Shown here: positions 8,629 through 17,366 of the stretch, piece by piece | Layout of the letters: every line of letters starts with the position of its first letter | How positions within the stretch are numbered: the first letter of the stretch is position 1 | Assembly: GCF_009857605.1 (NCBI RefSeq) | Contig: NZ_WWCT01000001.1 | Location: forward strand, 434,001-498,000 | Direction of reading: 5' to 3' | DNA: 64,000 nucleotides | DNA from: Duganella levis | GTDB lineage: Bacteria > Pseudomonadota > Gammaproteobacteria > Burkholderiales > Burkholderiaceae_D | Position numbers and translations under genes: made by a program | The notes under the pieces: generated by a model | Told to the model about the DNA's origin: nothing | The model's database searches: none | What the model saw: the letters and a program-made list of their open reading frames with translations, nothing else

Positions 8629-8975
8629 GTTACGCCCTTGTCGTACTGACCGCACTCGGACTGTGCTTTGCCGGCATGAGCGCGTTATCGCTGACGATCG
8701 ACCGCCATCACAAACAGGTCTATGGCGCCGATGCGCCGGCTCGCAAGCGTTACCTGCTGCACGCCGGCGGCACGCTGCTGCTGGCATTGGCCATCGTGCC
8801 ATGTGTGCTGCTGTGGGGCTCGGGCGCCGGATTCGTCGCGTGGATCGGCATGCTGACAGTCGGCGCGCTGCTGGCTGCCGGCTTGCTGCCTTACTGGCCA
8901 ACGCGCATTGCGCCATTGGCGGCCGTCGCCGGTGCACTAGGCTTGGTCGGCATCGCCGGGCTGGCGCTGACCTGA
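8625..8975 (+). CDS. DUF3325 small membrane protein of iron uptake operon
   Basis: This 116-residue protein has three or four membrane segments (ALVVLTALGLCFAGMSALSL, LLHAGGTLLLALAIVPCVLL, WIGMLTVGALLAAGLL, LAAVAGALGLVGIAGLAL). The short cytoplasmic motif DRHHKQVYG is characteristic of DUF3325, the usual third member of the DUF3649-PepSY-DUF3325 set beside TonB receptors. The ATG at 8625 overlaps the PepSY stop as ATGA. Upstream in-frame codons lie inside the PepSY gene and are not used. The last 85 bases overlap the 3' end of the convergent NAD(P)-binding gene, an unusually long antisense overlap. Confidence 0.82.
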   Translation: MSYALVVLTALGLCFAGMSALSLTIDRHHKQVYGADAPARKRYLLHAGGTLLLALAIVPCVLLWGSGAGFVAWIGMLTVGALLAAGLLPYWPTRIAPLAAVAGALGLVGIAGLALT

Positions 8976-9943
8976 GCCGTTGCATGAGGTGGTGCGTCGG
9001 CCGGCAAGCAGCCCTGCCCCTGCAAGGTACGGCGAACGGCAATGTCCAACGGCGTATGCGGCTCAGTGCCAAGCGCCTTGCGTAACCGGGCATTGGACAT
9101 GCGCACCGGCTGCCGCCACAGATAACGCATCTCGCGCAATTCGCGGAACACCGTCACAAACGGCGCCGCCAGCGTGACCAGCCACCAGGGGAAGGCGCCG
9201 GCTTTCAATTGCGGCTGGCCGGCCGCGCGCGCAATCGCAGCGGCCATCTGCATGCCATCGCCATCCCAGTGCCCCTCCATCTGATAGACAGCCACCTGCG
9301 GCAGCGCCTCGCCCAGTTCCAGCAACCGCACCATGGTCTCCGCCACATCCGGCAGGTAAGCCCACTGATGGCCCACGCCCGGCGACGCCGGATTGCTGAT
9401 CGCCGTCACCGGCTTGCCCGGCTTGACCAGCCCTTGCGCGAACCAGTTGTTGCCCGCATCCGGCCCGAAGAAATCGCCCGCCCGCACAATCAGCACTGGC
9501 AGGCCGGAGGCGCGCAGACGCCGCTCCATCTCCACCCGGATCGCGCCCTTGCGGGTCACCGGCCGCTGTGGCGCATCTTCCGTGATGTGCAGGTACACAT
9601 CCGGCCCGTAATTGTAGACGGTACCCGGCAGCAGAATCCGCGCACCGCTGGCGCGTGCCGCCGCCATCGTGTTCTCCAGCATTGGCAACACCAGCTGGCC
9701 CCAGTTGCGATAACCCGGCGGATTCACCGCATGCACAATCAGCTGCACGCCCTGCGCAGCAGCCACCACGTCGTCATGTTCCATCGCATCGCCGGACAGC
9801 CATTGCAAGCCGTCGCCGCTCTTTGCCACACGCTCCGGCGCGCGGTGCAAAGCCTTCACCTGCCAGCCACGCGCCAGCAGCACCCGTGCCACTTCTCCGC
9901 CAATGCCGCCCGTTGCGCCCAATACCAGTGCCACTTTGTCCAT
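8891..9943 (-). CDS. NAD(P)-binding epimerase/NmrA-type protein
   Basis: This 350-residue Rossmann-fold protein is of the extended/atypical SDR type. The nucleotide motif GATGGIGG lies at residues 9-16, and a YNYGPDVY stretch near 120 resembles the SDR tyrosine region. Such proteins act as epimerases, reductases or redox sensors. The start at 9943 follows a clear ribosome site (GGAGAACAGC). The last 40 or so residues are alanine/proline-rich and read antisense to the end of DUF3325, suggesting that an original stop was lost and the tail extended. It is divergent from a LysR-type regulator 93 bases away, its probable regulator. Substrate unknown. Confidence 0.82.
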   Translation of the reverse strand: MDKVALVLGATGGIGGEVARVLLARGWQVKALHRAPERVAKSGDGLQWLSGDAMEHDDVVAAAQGVQLIVHAVNPPGYRNWGQLVLPMLENTMAAARASGARILLPGTVYNYGPDVYLHITEDAPQRPVTRKGAIRVEMERRLRASGLPVLIVRAGDFFGPDAGNNWFAQGLVKPGKPVTAISNPASPGVGHQWAYLPDVAETMVRLLELGEALPQVAVYQMEGHWDGDGMQMAAAIARAAGQPQLKAGAFPWWLVTLAAPFVTVFRELREMRYLWRQPVRMSNARLRKALGTEPHTPLDIAVRRTLQGQGCLPADAPPHATAQVSASPAMPTKPSAPATAANGAMRVGQ

Positions 9944-10036
9944 GCTGTTCTCCTGTGTGAGTTGATGGATGTAGTGTGCCCTCGCGCGAGCTAAAAGAAA
10001 ATTACCGAAAGCTGCATAGCCGCTATACAATTTCGT

Positions 10037-10945
10037 ATGCCTATCGCCGAACCTAACTGGGATTTGTACCGTTCCTTCCTGTCCGTACTGAAGGAAGGTT
10101 CGCTGTCTGGCGCTGCGCGGGCGCTGGGGCTGACACAACCGACCGTCGGCCGCCATATCGACGCGCTGGAGCAAGCGCTTGGCTTATCGCTGTTCACCCG
10201 TTCGCAGGCTGGCTTCATCGCCACCGACGCTGCCCATGCGCTACAACCCTATGCTGAAACGCTGTCTTCCGCTTCATCTGCCCTGCTGCGCGCCGCCTCC
10301 GGCATAGGCCGTGGCACCGACGCGCAGATCAAGGGCACGGTGCGGGTGACGGCCAGCGAAGTAGTCAGCGTGGAAGTGCTGCCGCCTTTACTGGTGCAAC
10401 TGCGCGACAGCCATGCCGGCATCACGATAGAACTGGCGGTCTCCAACCGCATCGAAAACCTGTTGCGACGCGACGCCGACATCGCCGTCCGCATGCAACG
10501 CCCGGAGCAGGACGTGCTGGTGGCACGCCGCGTCGGGCATATCGATCTGGGATTCCATGCGCACCGGCGCTACCTGGAGCGCCACGGCATGCCAAAAAAT
10601 ATGGAAGAAATGAAGCAACACACGCTGATCGGCATCGATACAGAAAGCGCCTTTACGCGCAAGCTGCAACCACTATTGAGCGGCCTGGCCAGCAGCCACT
10701 TTGCGCTACGCAGCGATAGTGACCTGGTCCACCTGGCATCGATCCGCGCGGGACTGGGCATCGGCATCTGCCAGGTGCGGCTGGCGGCGCGCGACCCCGA
10801 TCTGGTGCGGGTGGTGCCCGGCCAGTTCAACATCAGCATGGAGACCTGGCTGGCCATGCATGAAAACCTGCGTAGCAATCCTGCCTGCGCGGCCGTCTAC
10901 ACTGCCCTGGCGGCCGGGCTGGAAGACTACATCAACGGGCGCTGA
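10037..10945 (+). CDS. LysR-family transcriptional regulator
   Basis: This is a 302-residue LTTR. The winged helix-turn-helix occupies residues 9-70 (FLSVLKEGSLSGAARALGLT, then QPTVGRHIDALEQALG), and the periplasmic-binding-type effector domain runs from about 95 to 295. It is transcribed divergently from the SDR-like gene, the classical LTTR arrangement, so that gene is the likely target and the 93-base intergenic region the likely operator. The effector domain matches the AaeR/DhcR-like one-component group only loosely; the inducer cannot be named. The 3' end overlaps the convergent DUF4124 gene by 14 bases. Confidence 0.92.
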   Translation: MPIAEPNWDLYRSFLSVLKEGSLSGAARALGLTQPTVGRHIDALEQALGLSLFTRSQAGFIATDAAHALQPYAETLSSASSALLRAASGIGRGTDAQIKGTVRVTASEVVSVEVLPPLLVQLRDSHAGITIELAVSNRIENLLRRDADIAVRMQRPEQDVLVARRVGHIDLGFHAHRRYLERHGMPKNMEEMKQHTLIGIDTESAFTRKLQPLLSGLASSHFALRSDSDLVHLASIRAGLGIGICQVRLAARDPDLVRVVPGQFNISMETWLAMHENLRSNPACAAVYTALAAGLEDYINGR

Positions 10946-11267
10946 CCAGGCGACGCTGCTTGCGCAGTTCATCTTCCATGGTCAGGCTTTGACGCGCGGC
11001 CTGCAAGGTGGCGACATCGGTGCTGACAGTCTTGCGCACTTGCGCGCGCGGCAGATCGGCCCAGCGGCTGCGCGGCGCCGGAGCGGCCGCCACGGACGTG
11101 GTCATCGCCGCCGGCACACGCTCGATATTGTCGTCTTCAGCGCGGCTGCCTTGCGGGCAATCGACGTCGGTCAACAGCACATGGCCGTCAGCGTCAACAC
11201 AGCGGTTGACGGCGGCGCCGGCCACACCAGTCATTGCGACTAACGCCGCGCACAGGATGATTTTCAT
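10932..11267 (-). CDS. Exported DUF4124-domain protein
   Basis: This is a 111-residue small exported protein. A signal peptide covers residues 1-20 (MKIILCAALVAMTGVAGAA). It is followed by a short DUF4124 motif (RCVDADGHVLLTDVDCPQG), whose two cysteines probably form a disulphide, and an alanine-rich linker and charged C-terminal helix. I place the start at 11267, where an AGGGG ribosome site and a signal peptide coincide, not at an upstream in-frame codon 135 bases earlier. DUF4124 is common in beta- and gammaproteobacterial envelope proteins; its role is unknown. Confidence 0.8.
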   Translation of the reverse strand: MKIILCAALVAMTGVAGAAVNRCVDADGHVLLTDVDCPQGSRAEDDNIERVPAAMTTSVAAAPAPRSRWADLPRAQVRKTVSTDVATLQAARQSLTMEDELRKQRRLVSAR

Positions 11268-11443
11268 GATTGATGCCCCTTTGATAAGAGCCTTCATCAT
11301 CCGCTCCGCCGCATCGCCAGTCTGTACGTCCTCGCACATCCCGTCTCCGATGCGGCATTGTCGCTCTATGTCGGGTACAATACCGCCTTCTTTCCGTATC
11401 ACGACAGCGTGTTGCCGCTGCGCGGCGCCGTGTCCTCTTGCCT

Positions 11444-12196
11444 ATGAAATCTCTCCTTATTCTCTCTGCGCTTGCGCTGGCCCACGGCTATGCCGCCGCA
11501 GACTCGATGGACCCGGTCAATGCCCATGGCTGGAACACTTCCGCTGAACTGGGCGCCATCTCCACCTCGGGTAACACGGTCGGTACTTCGGTCACCGGCA
11601 AGCTCGATGCCAAGCAGGAGCTGCACAACTGGAGCAATGAATACATCCTGTCCGGTTACTTCAAGGATGAACAAGTCACCAACGACGAAGGCCAGCAAGT
11701 GCGCGAGCGCTCGGCGCAGCGCTACGCGGCATCGGCCAAAGCGGCTTACAAGCTGCTGCACGACGAGCATGGCAAGCTGTATGCGCTGGCGACCCACGTC
11801 GACGACAAATTCGGCGCCTATACCCGCTACTCGACCATCGGCGTCGGTTACGGTACGCAAATCTACCAATCGGACACGCACACGCTGGACGTGGAAGTCG
11901 GTCCCGGCTACTTCCGCGGCGTACGCTCGCCCACCGAAACCGAAAACGGCCCGACTGTGCGCGGTGCGGCACTCCTGAAATGGAAGCTGAGCGACAGCGC
12001 ACAATTCAGCCAGAACGTCATCGTCGAACGCGGCACCGACAATATCCATTCGATGGCGGAAACCGCGCTGCGCACCAAAATCAACAGCACCATGCAGATG
12101 AAGGCCGCGTTCAATATCCGCAGCGATACCAACGTCCCGGCTGACAAGAAAAACACCGACACGCAAACCTCGGTGACACTGGTTTATTCTTTCTAA
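11444..12196 (+). CDS. DUF481 outer-membrane beta-barrel protein
   Basis: This 250-residue exported protein begins with a signal peptide ([19 protein letters not shown]). DUF481 follows, with alternating amphipathic strands and the motif [20 protein letters not shown] near the N-terminus. The last residues, TSVTLVYSF, end in phenylalanine as in outer-membrane barrels. It resembles E. coli YdiY. The ATG at 11444 gives the proper signal peptide; a TTG two codons upstream is less likely. Its function is not known; a general porin-like or surface role is inference. purT follows after 16 bases and may be cotranscribed by chance. Confidence 0.83.
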   Translation: MKSLLILSALALAHGYAAADSMDPVNAHGWNTSAELGAISTSGNTVGTSVTGKLDAKQELHNWSNEYILSGYFKDEQVTNDEGQQVRERSAQRYAASAKAAYKLLHDEHGKLYALATHVDDKFGAYTRYSTIGVGYGTQIYQSDTHTLDVEVGPGYFRGVRSPTETENGPTVRGAALLKWKLSDSAQFSQNVIVERGTDNIHSMAETALRTKINSTMQMKAAFNIRSDTNVPADKKNTDTQTSVTLVYSF

Positions 12197-12212
12197 CTTC
12201 CATTTCCAAGCT

Positions 12213-13424
12213 ATGAACACTCCACGCACTCTCGGCACGCCCCTGTCCCCTACCGCCACCAAAGTCATGCTGCTTGGCTCCGGTGAACTCGGCAAGGAAG
12301 TCATCATCGCGCTGCAGCGCCTGGGCGTCGAAGTGATTGCCGTCGACCGATATCCAAACGCGCCTGGTCACCAGGTGGCACACCGCGCCCACGTCATCAA
12401 CATGACCGACGGCGATGCGCTGGCGGCGCTGATCGAGCAAGAGAAGCCTGACCTGGTGGTGCCGGAAATCGAAGCCATCGCCACCGACAAACTGGCGGAG
12501 CTGGAACAAGCCGGCAAGATCACCTGCATTCCAACCGCGCGCGCCGCGCAGCTGACCATGAACCGCGAAGGCATCCGCCGTCTGGCAGCAGAAACGCTGG
12601 GCATCGCCACGTCGCCATACCGCTTCGCCAGCAGCCTGGAAGAACTGGCCGCCGGCGCCGAAGCCGTGGGCTTCCCATGCGTGATCAAGCCGGTGATGTC
12701 GTCGTCGGGCAAAGGCCAGTCGAAGATCGACAGCGCCGCCGAAGTCAAAGCCGCGTGGGACTACGCCGCCGCCGGCAGCCGCGTGGACTCGGGCCGCGTG
12801 ATCGTTGAAGGCTTTATCGACTTCGACTACGAAATCACCCTGCTGACCGTGCGTTCGCTGGGCGAAGATGGCCAGGTCATCACGCAATACTGCGAGCCGA
12901 TCGGCCACGTGCAAGTACAAGGCGACTACGTGGAATCGTGGCAGCCATGCCGCATGGACCCGGTGGCGCTGGTGCGCGCACGCGACATCGCCGGCAAGGT
13001 CACGGCGGACCTGGGTGGCCTCGGCCTGTTCGGCGTAGAGCTGTTCGTCAAGGACGATATGGTGTGGTTCTCGGAAGTCAGCCCGCGTCCGCACGATACC
13101 GGCATGGTGACCATGGCAACGCAAGTGCAAAGCGAATTCGAACTGCACGCCAAGGCGATTCTCGGCCTGCCGGTCAACGTGGCGCTGAAGGCGCCGGGCG
13201 CTTCGGCTGTCATCTACGGCCAGCACGAAGCGGCAGGCATCGCCTTTGAGGGCGTGGCCGACGCGCTGCGTGTGCCGAACACCGACATTCGCCTGTTCGG
13301 CAAGCCGGAATCGTTCGCCCGCCGCCGCATGGGCGTGGCCCTGGCGACCGCCGACGACGTCGAAACCGCACGCGTCAACGCCAAGCTGGCGGCTTCCAAA
13401 GTCAAGCCGGTACTGGCCAAGTAA
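12213..13424 (+). CDS. purT: Formate-dependent phosphoribosylglycinamide formyltransferase
   Basis: PurT (403 residues) carries out the third step of purine synthesis using formate and ATP instead of formyl-tetrahydrofolate. The N-terminal preATP-grasp part holds [20 protein letters not shown] and the substrate loop [15 protein letters not shown]. The ATP-grasp region spans about 115-320 with the glycine loop [12 protein letters not shown] and the metal ligands in [16 protein letters not shown]. Length and motifs match the family fully. The convergent LytTR gene ends four bases after the stop. Confidence 0.97.
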   Translation: MNTPRTLGTPLSPTATKVMLLGSGELGKEVIIALQRLGVEVIAVDRYPNAPGHQVAHRAHVINMTDGDALAALIEQEKPDLVVPEIEAIATDKLAELEQAGKITCIPTARAAQLTMNREGIRRLAAETLGIATSPYRFASSLEELAAGAEAVGFPCVIKPVMSSSGKGQSKIDSAAEVKAAWDYAAAGSRVDSGRVIVEGFIDFDYEITLLTVRSLGEDGQVITQYCEPIGHVQVQGDYVESWQPCRMDPVALVRARDIAGKVTADLGGLGLFGVELFVKDDMVWFSEVSPRPHDTGMVTMATQVQSEFELHAKAILGLPVNVALKAPGASAVIYGQHEAAGIAFEGVADALRVPNTDIRLFGKPESFARRRMGVALATADDVETARVNAKLAASKVKPVLAK

Positions 13425-13428
13425 AGAG

Positions 13429-14220
13429 TCACATCCCCCGGAACAGATCGACGTAGTTACGGCTGACGACCAGCTGTTCCGGGCGGCCTTTCAGCTGCAC
13501 CATCAAGCGACCGCGAAAATCCTGCCGCGTGCCGGCCACATGGCGCGCGGCGACAATCACGCTGCGGTGGATCTGCCAGAACTGCTGTTCATCGAGCTGC
13601 TCGCGCAGCTTGCTGATCGGCGTGCGGATCAGGCTTTCGCCATCCGCCACAAACACGCTGGTGTATTTATCGTTACTCTGGAAGTAGATCACGTCGTCGA
13701 TCGGGATTAAACGCGTTTCCTCGCCGTGCGTGGCGCGTATCCATTGCAGCGGCGCGGCGGCTGGTGCAGCCGCCGGCACTGCAACGGCCAGTTGCGCCAA
13801 TAAGGCGTGCAACGCCGCCGCCGGCACCGCGCCTTCGGCCGACGCAGGCTTCAACCGCACCTTCAGCTTGGCGACGGTCTTCTCGAGACGCTCGATGTTG
13901 GCTGGCTTCAGCAGGTAATCCACCGCCGAGTGCTCAAAGGCTTCCACCGCATACTGGTCATAGGCCGTGACGAACACAATGTGCGGCGGCTTGGGGCTGT
14001 CCACCAGTTTGGCGGCGACATCCAGCCCGGTCAGGCCCGGCATGCGGATATCGAGAAACACCACCTCCGGCGCCTCTTCATCGATCATGCGCAGCGCTTC
14101 GATACCGTTGGCGGCGCGAGCCACGACCCGCAGTTCCGGCCAAACGGTTTTCAGCTGGCTTTCCAAGTATTCGCGCAGATGGGCTTCATCATCTGCGATC
14201 AGGGCACGGATGGTATCGAT
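13429..14220 (-). CDS. LytTR-family response regulator, apparent ATC start
   Basis: This response regulator has a receiver domain and a C-terminal LytTR DNA-binding domain (residues about 155-263, WIRATHGEETRLIP and FWQIHRSVIVAARHV). The phosphoacceptor is D57 in FLDIRMPG; K108 region reads YLLKPA. The first ATG/GTG/TTG in frame is TTG at 14166, which would remove the first beta strand and the acidic pair (D10, D11 in LIADDEAH). The frame is open upstream, and family alignment demands a start near 14220, where the codon is ATC (giving MDTIRALIADDE). The start also lies within the kinase gene, so translational coupling is likely. This assignment of a rare start codon is inference; a CTG at 14202 is an alternative. 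Confidence 0.85.
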   Translation of the reverse strand: MDTIRALIADDEAHLREYLESQLKTVWPELRVVARAANGIEALRMIDEEAPEVVFLDIRMPGLTGLDVAAKLVDSPKPPHIVFVTAYDQYAVEAFEHSAVDYLLKPANIERLEKTVAKLKVRLKPASAEGAVPAAALHALLAQLAVAVPAAAPAAAPLQWIRATHGEETRLIPIDDVIYFQSNDKYTSVFVADGESLIRTPISKLREQLDEQQFWQIHRSVIVAARHVAGTRQDFRGRLMVQLKGRPEQLVVSRNYVDLFRGM

Positions 14221-15377
14221 GTCGGACTCACATTCAAAGGCAGCAAGACGCGCACCGTCATGCCGCAGGGTTGATTTTCCAATAATTCTACCTTAGCGGC
14301 GCCGCCATACAAACTGCCCAGGCGCTCACGCAGATTACTCAGGCCGACGCCGCCCCCCGGCTTGCGCGGCGCCGATTCGTTCAGGCCCGCGCCGGTGTCG
14401 CTGATGCGGATGCTGACCTGCTCACCTTCGACCCGCGCGCTGACCACGATCTCGCCGCCTTCCACCTTCGGCTCCAGGCCGTGCGCAATGGCGTTTTCCA
14501 CCACCGGTTGCAGCAGCATCGGCGCGATGCGGAACTGGCGCAACTCGTCCGGCACGTCGATGCGGTAGCGCAGGCGGTCGCCCATGCGCACTGCCAGCAC
14601 GTCCAGATAGGCGGCGATCAGCGCGGCTTCGGACGCCAGTGTCGCCTCGTCGCTGCGGCTGGCGGCCAGGCTGGCGCGCAGATAGTCGATGAAGCGCTCC
14701 AGCATGTGCTGCGCCTGGGCCGGACGAGGTCCGATCAGGCTCACCACATTGGCCAGCGTGTTATACAAAAAATGCGGCTCGATCTGCGCTTGCAATGCGC
14801 GCAGCCGCGCCTCGGCCAGCATGCGCGCACTGGCCGCCACAAATTCCTTCTGACGCACCGCTTCCATGGCGCGGGCGCTGCGACGCTCGGCGGCGCTGCG
14901 CACCATGTACATCAGCAGCGCCACAAACGCGCCGATCACCAGGCACTGCAACACCACCGCGCGGTTGCCCAGCAGGTGCAGCGGATTACTACCGTTCCAG
15001 ATCATATTCCCCAGCAGGACGCCAGCCAGCACACTGAACGCCATCAGGGCCATGTTGAACAGGACACGCGGCAGACGGTGCGCGCGACGCGGCCAGCCGT
15101 CCAACAGCCGATTGGCCGCCAATGCGCTGCCATGGAAGATCGCGCCGACCAGATTCGACATGAGCAGCATGGACCACAGCCGCTCGTACAAGGTGGCGTC
15201 GTCATTGGTCAGCAGGCGCACAAACGCGGTCAGCACCACGCCGAGCAAGGTACTCCAGATCACCGTGTACAGCCAGTCGCGGACCAGCGACGGCTGCCAG
15301 CGGCGGAAAAACGGGATCAGCTCCAGCGGGTGCTCGCGCACCAGGCTACGGTCTTGTTGCGTCATCTCTGCTTTCAT
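14199..15377 (-). CDS. LytS/AlgZ-type sensor histidine kinase
   Basis: This is a 392-residue membrane histidine kinase of the His_kinase (PF06580) class that pairs with LytTR regulators. Four or so membrane segments lie between residues 30 and 165 (LYTVIWSTLLGVVLTAFV, LLMSNLVGAIFHGSALAA, VLFNMALMAFSVLAGVLLG, VVLQCLVIGAFVALLMYMV). The phosphorylated histidine is H202 in QIEPHFLYNTLANV, followed by a HATPase with GGGVGLSNLRERL. It has no recognised ligand-binding domain; sensing is through the membrane part. It begins 5 bases after the carotenoid oxygenase stop and overlaps the response regulator by about 22 bases. An in-frame ATG at 15365 is an alternative start. Confidence 0.93.
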   Translation of the reverse strand: MKAEMTQQDRSLVREHPLELIPFFRRWQPSLVRDWLYTVIWSTLLGVVLTAFVRLLTNDDATLYERLWSMLLMSNLVGAIFHGSALAANRLLDGWPRRAHRLPRVLFNMALMAFSVLAGVLLGNMIWNGSNPLHLLGNRAVVLQCLVIGAFVALLMYMVRSAAERRSARAMEAVRQKEFVAASARMLAEARLRALQAQIEPHFLYNTLANVVSLIGPRPAQAQHMLERFIDYLRASLAASRSDEATLASEAALIAAYLDVLAVRMGDRLRYRIDVPDELRQFRIAPMLLQPVVENAIAHGLEPKVEGGEIVVSARVEGEQVSIRISDTGAGLNESAPRKPGGGVGLSNLRERLGSLYGGAAKVELLENQPCGMTVRVLLPLNVSPTSIPSVP

Positions 15378-15382
15378 TTAAT

Positions 15383-16855
15383 TCATGCCGCCAGAAAGTT
15401 ACCATGAAAGCAAACCGGCGCGCGATATGGCAAGCGTGCCAGCGCTACCGGACCAGCCTTGATGTTGTGCGCATCAAACACCGTCAGTACGCTTTGTGCG
15501 CGGCGCGTGTCCTGCGCCACGCCGACCACATAGCCATCCGTCTCCGAACGCGCGCCACGGCGCGGTACCAATACGTGCTCCTCGACTTGCCAGCCGGGTC
15601 CAAAGGCGTAGCCGTCCACTTTGCCGCTGTCGGTGTCGATCACATTGACGCTGTCGAGTATCAGTTCGCGGCCGCTGGCGCCCAGCACCAGCAGTTTGCG
15701 GTGACGCGCCGACACCACCTGTGGCATCACGCGCGGGAATTCGCTGACGCCGAACATCCGCGCCTCGCGCGCCTGGCCACTGGCGTAGTCCAGCGTGATC
15801 TGCACCGTACTGGAGGGATTGTCGCCCACCATGCGCATCTGGCCGCGCATCGGCAGTCCGACCTTGCGCAAGGCATCGCCTTCATGCAGCACCACGTCCA
15901 GCCGGGTGCAGGCGCCATCTTCATAGGCATTCCCGAAGTGGAACACCGAGCGTGCCGGCAGTTCGAATACCTGGCGCAGCGCCAGCGTATCCTTGGAGAT
16001 GACGATGGCGCGCAGTGGCAGCTTGTCGCCGGCCCAGTGCATGCTGTCGCCCAAGCTGACTTCGGGGCCGGTGCGCATATCGTAAGGCGCCACCAGGAAG
16101 ATCAGGTGACGGCCGCTGACCACGAAGTCGTGCACCATGTTCAGTTGCGGCACCGGGATCATGGCGGTGCGCGTGACCTCGCCCACTGCATTCATGCGGT
16201 AGATCGCCAACTGATTGGAGCCCGGCGCATTACCGAAGTTCCACAGGCCGCCGTCCGGGTCGATCTTCGGGTGCGCCGAAAACGGCATGGCTTTCAGGTC
16301 CGGGCGCCAGGTCTTGATGCCACGCGTGGCCAACGTTTGCGGATCGACTTCCGTAGCCGAACCGCCCTCCCACAGCGCGTACACGCGGCCATTGAACGGC
16401 AGCAGATTGGTGTTGGCGACGTTGACGCTGTCGTTGTTCTTGACTGCCTTGCGGCCGACGTAGGTGCCGAAGGCCGGATACAGGAATTGCCCTGCCTTGC
16501 TCTCGTCCTGGAATTTTTGCGTGGCGACGAAGCGGCCGATATGACTGACCTTGCCGTCGCCGATCTGCCAGCGCTGGGCGAAGCCGTCGCCGTCGAACCA
16601 GTGGTGATAGCGTTCGCCGCCCAGTTCAAAGCGTCCCGGCCCATTACGATAAAAGACACCGTTCAGGTCCGCCGGCATCCGGCCCAGCACCGTGGCGTCG
16701 CCGGAGACGTCACCGGTATGGTCGGCGTAGGCCATCAGCCGCGCGTTACCGTCCAGCGCGTGGTGGAAGGATTCGTAGGTCAGGCTGTCGGCCAGTGCGG
16801 ACGAGGAAGCCAGGCCCAGTGCGGCGAAGCTGAGGAATTGGCGGCGGTTGGTCAT
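15383..16855 (-). CDS. Exported carotenoid oxygenase (RPE65/CCD family)
   Basis: This is a 490-residue non-haem iron dioxygenase that cleaves double bases of carotenoids, apocarotenoids or stilbene-like substrates. All four iron-binding histidines are present: H195 (SAHPKID), H242 (MVHDFVV), H306 (FHFGNAY) and H484 (CFHGNFL). A twin-arginine type leader (TNRRQFLSFAALGLAS) suggests export of the folded enzyme through Tat. The start at 16855 follows GGAGAG; upstream in-frame codons lie in the DUF2141 gene and lack support. It sits 13 bases after DUF2141 and 5 bases before the LytS-type kinase, in one transcription unit. No carotenoid synthesis genes lie in this window. Substrate unknown. Confidence 0.93.
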   Translation of the reverse strand: MTNRRQFLSFAALGLASSSALADSLTYESFHHALDGNARLMAYADHTGDVSGDATVLGRMPADLNGVFYRNGPGRFELGGERYHHWFDGDGFAQRWQIGDGKVSHIGRFVATQKFQDESKAGQFLYPAFGTYVGRKAVKNNDSVNVANTNLLPFNGRVYALWEGGSATEVDPQTLATRGIKTWRPDLKAMPFSAHPKIDPDGGLWNFGNAPGSNQLAIYRMNAVGEVTRTAMIPVPQLNMVHDFVVSGRHLIFLVAPYDMRTGPEVSLGDSMHWAGDKLPLRAIVISKDTLALRQVFELPARSVFHFGNAYEDGACTRLDVVLHEGDALRKVGLPMRGQMRMVGDNPSSTVQITLDYASGQAREARMFGVSEFPRVMPQVVSARHRKLLVLGASGRELILDSVNVIDTDSGKVDGYAFGPGWQVEEHVLVPRRGARSETDGYVVGVAQDTRRAQSVLTVFDAHNIKAGPVALARLPYRAPVCFHGNFLAA

Positions 16856-16868
16856 GTCGGCTCTCCGA

Positions 16869-17276
16869 TCAGCGCAGGTTGACGGCAGTGACGGCGCCAT
16901 CGGCCGGCAGCGCGATGCGGGCTTCTTCGAAGCGTGGCGCGCCGCGCTTGCCGAAGGCGTTGTTGCTGAAGGCGTAGTCCTCGGTCGGCATGCCGACCAT
17001 GTTGCGGTCCATTTTGCCGTTGGCGTTGGCGTCGTGGTAGACGGCGAAGGCGTAGTCGCCAACCGGCAGGTCGGCTACTTTAATTTCCACCGTGCCGTTT
17101 TTGGCCGGTGCCTGCACCGCGCGCAGTGGCTTGGCGAGGAAGGTGTCGGCCGAGTTGTAGACGGCGATCATGACATTGCCTTCGGCGCTGGCGACGCCGT
17201 CAACATGGATGGTCAGGTCGGCGGCATGGGCAGAGAAGCAAACAGCAAGCAGCAAGGCGAGGATCAATTTGGACAT
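16869..17276 (-). CDS. Exported DUF2141 protein
   Basis: This 135-residue protein has a signal peptide (MSKLILALLLAVCFSAHAA) and a DUF2141 beta-sandwich. Diagnostic stretches are GNVMIAVYNSADTFL, VADLPVGDYAFAVYHDANAN and GKMDRNMVGMPTEDYAFSNN. DUF2141 proteins are periplasmic and often lie beside carotenoid, terpenoid or lipid-modifying genes, possibly as binding proteins. It is the first gene of the leftward unit DUF2141, carotenoid oxygenase, histidine kinase, response regulator. A role in carrying a hydrophobic substrate for the oxygenase is inference. Confidence 0.87.
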   Translation of the reverse strand: MSKLILALLLAVCFSAHAADLTIHVDGVASAEGNVMIAVYNSADTFLAKPLRAVQAPAKNGTVEIKVADLPVGDYAFAVYHDANANGKMDRNMVGMPTEDYAFSNNAFGKRGAPRFEEARIALPADGAVTAVNLR

Positions 17277-17366
17277 GTCAGGCTCCCGGTTGGATCAAGT
17301 GGTTAAGGTGTGATGCCACTTTATCCACGCACCGGGGCGGCCGTGCGGCCATGTGACGAAATGCGT

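Noticed and set aside
15404-16882. 492-codon open frame on the plus strand
   Set aside because: It is antisense to the carotenoid oxygenase with its four intact iron histidines; the plus frame has no domain.
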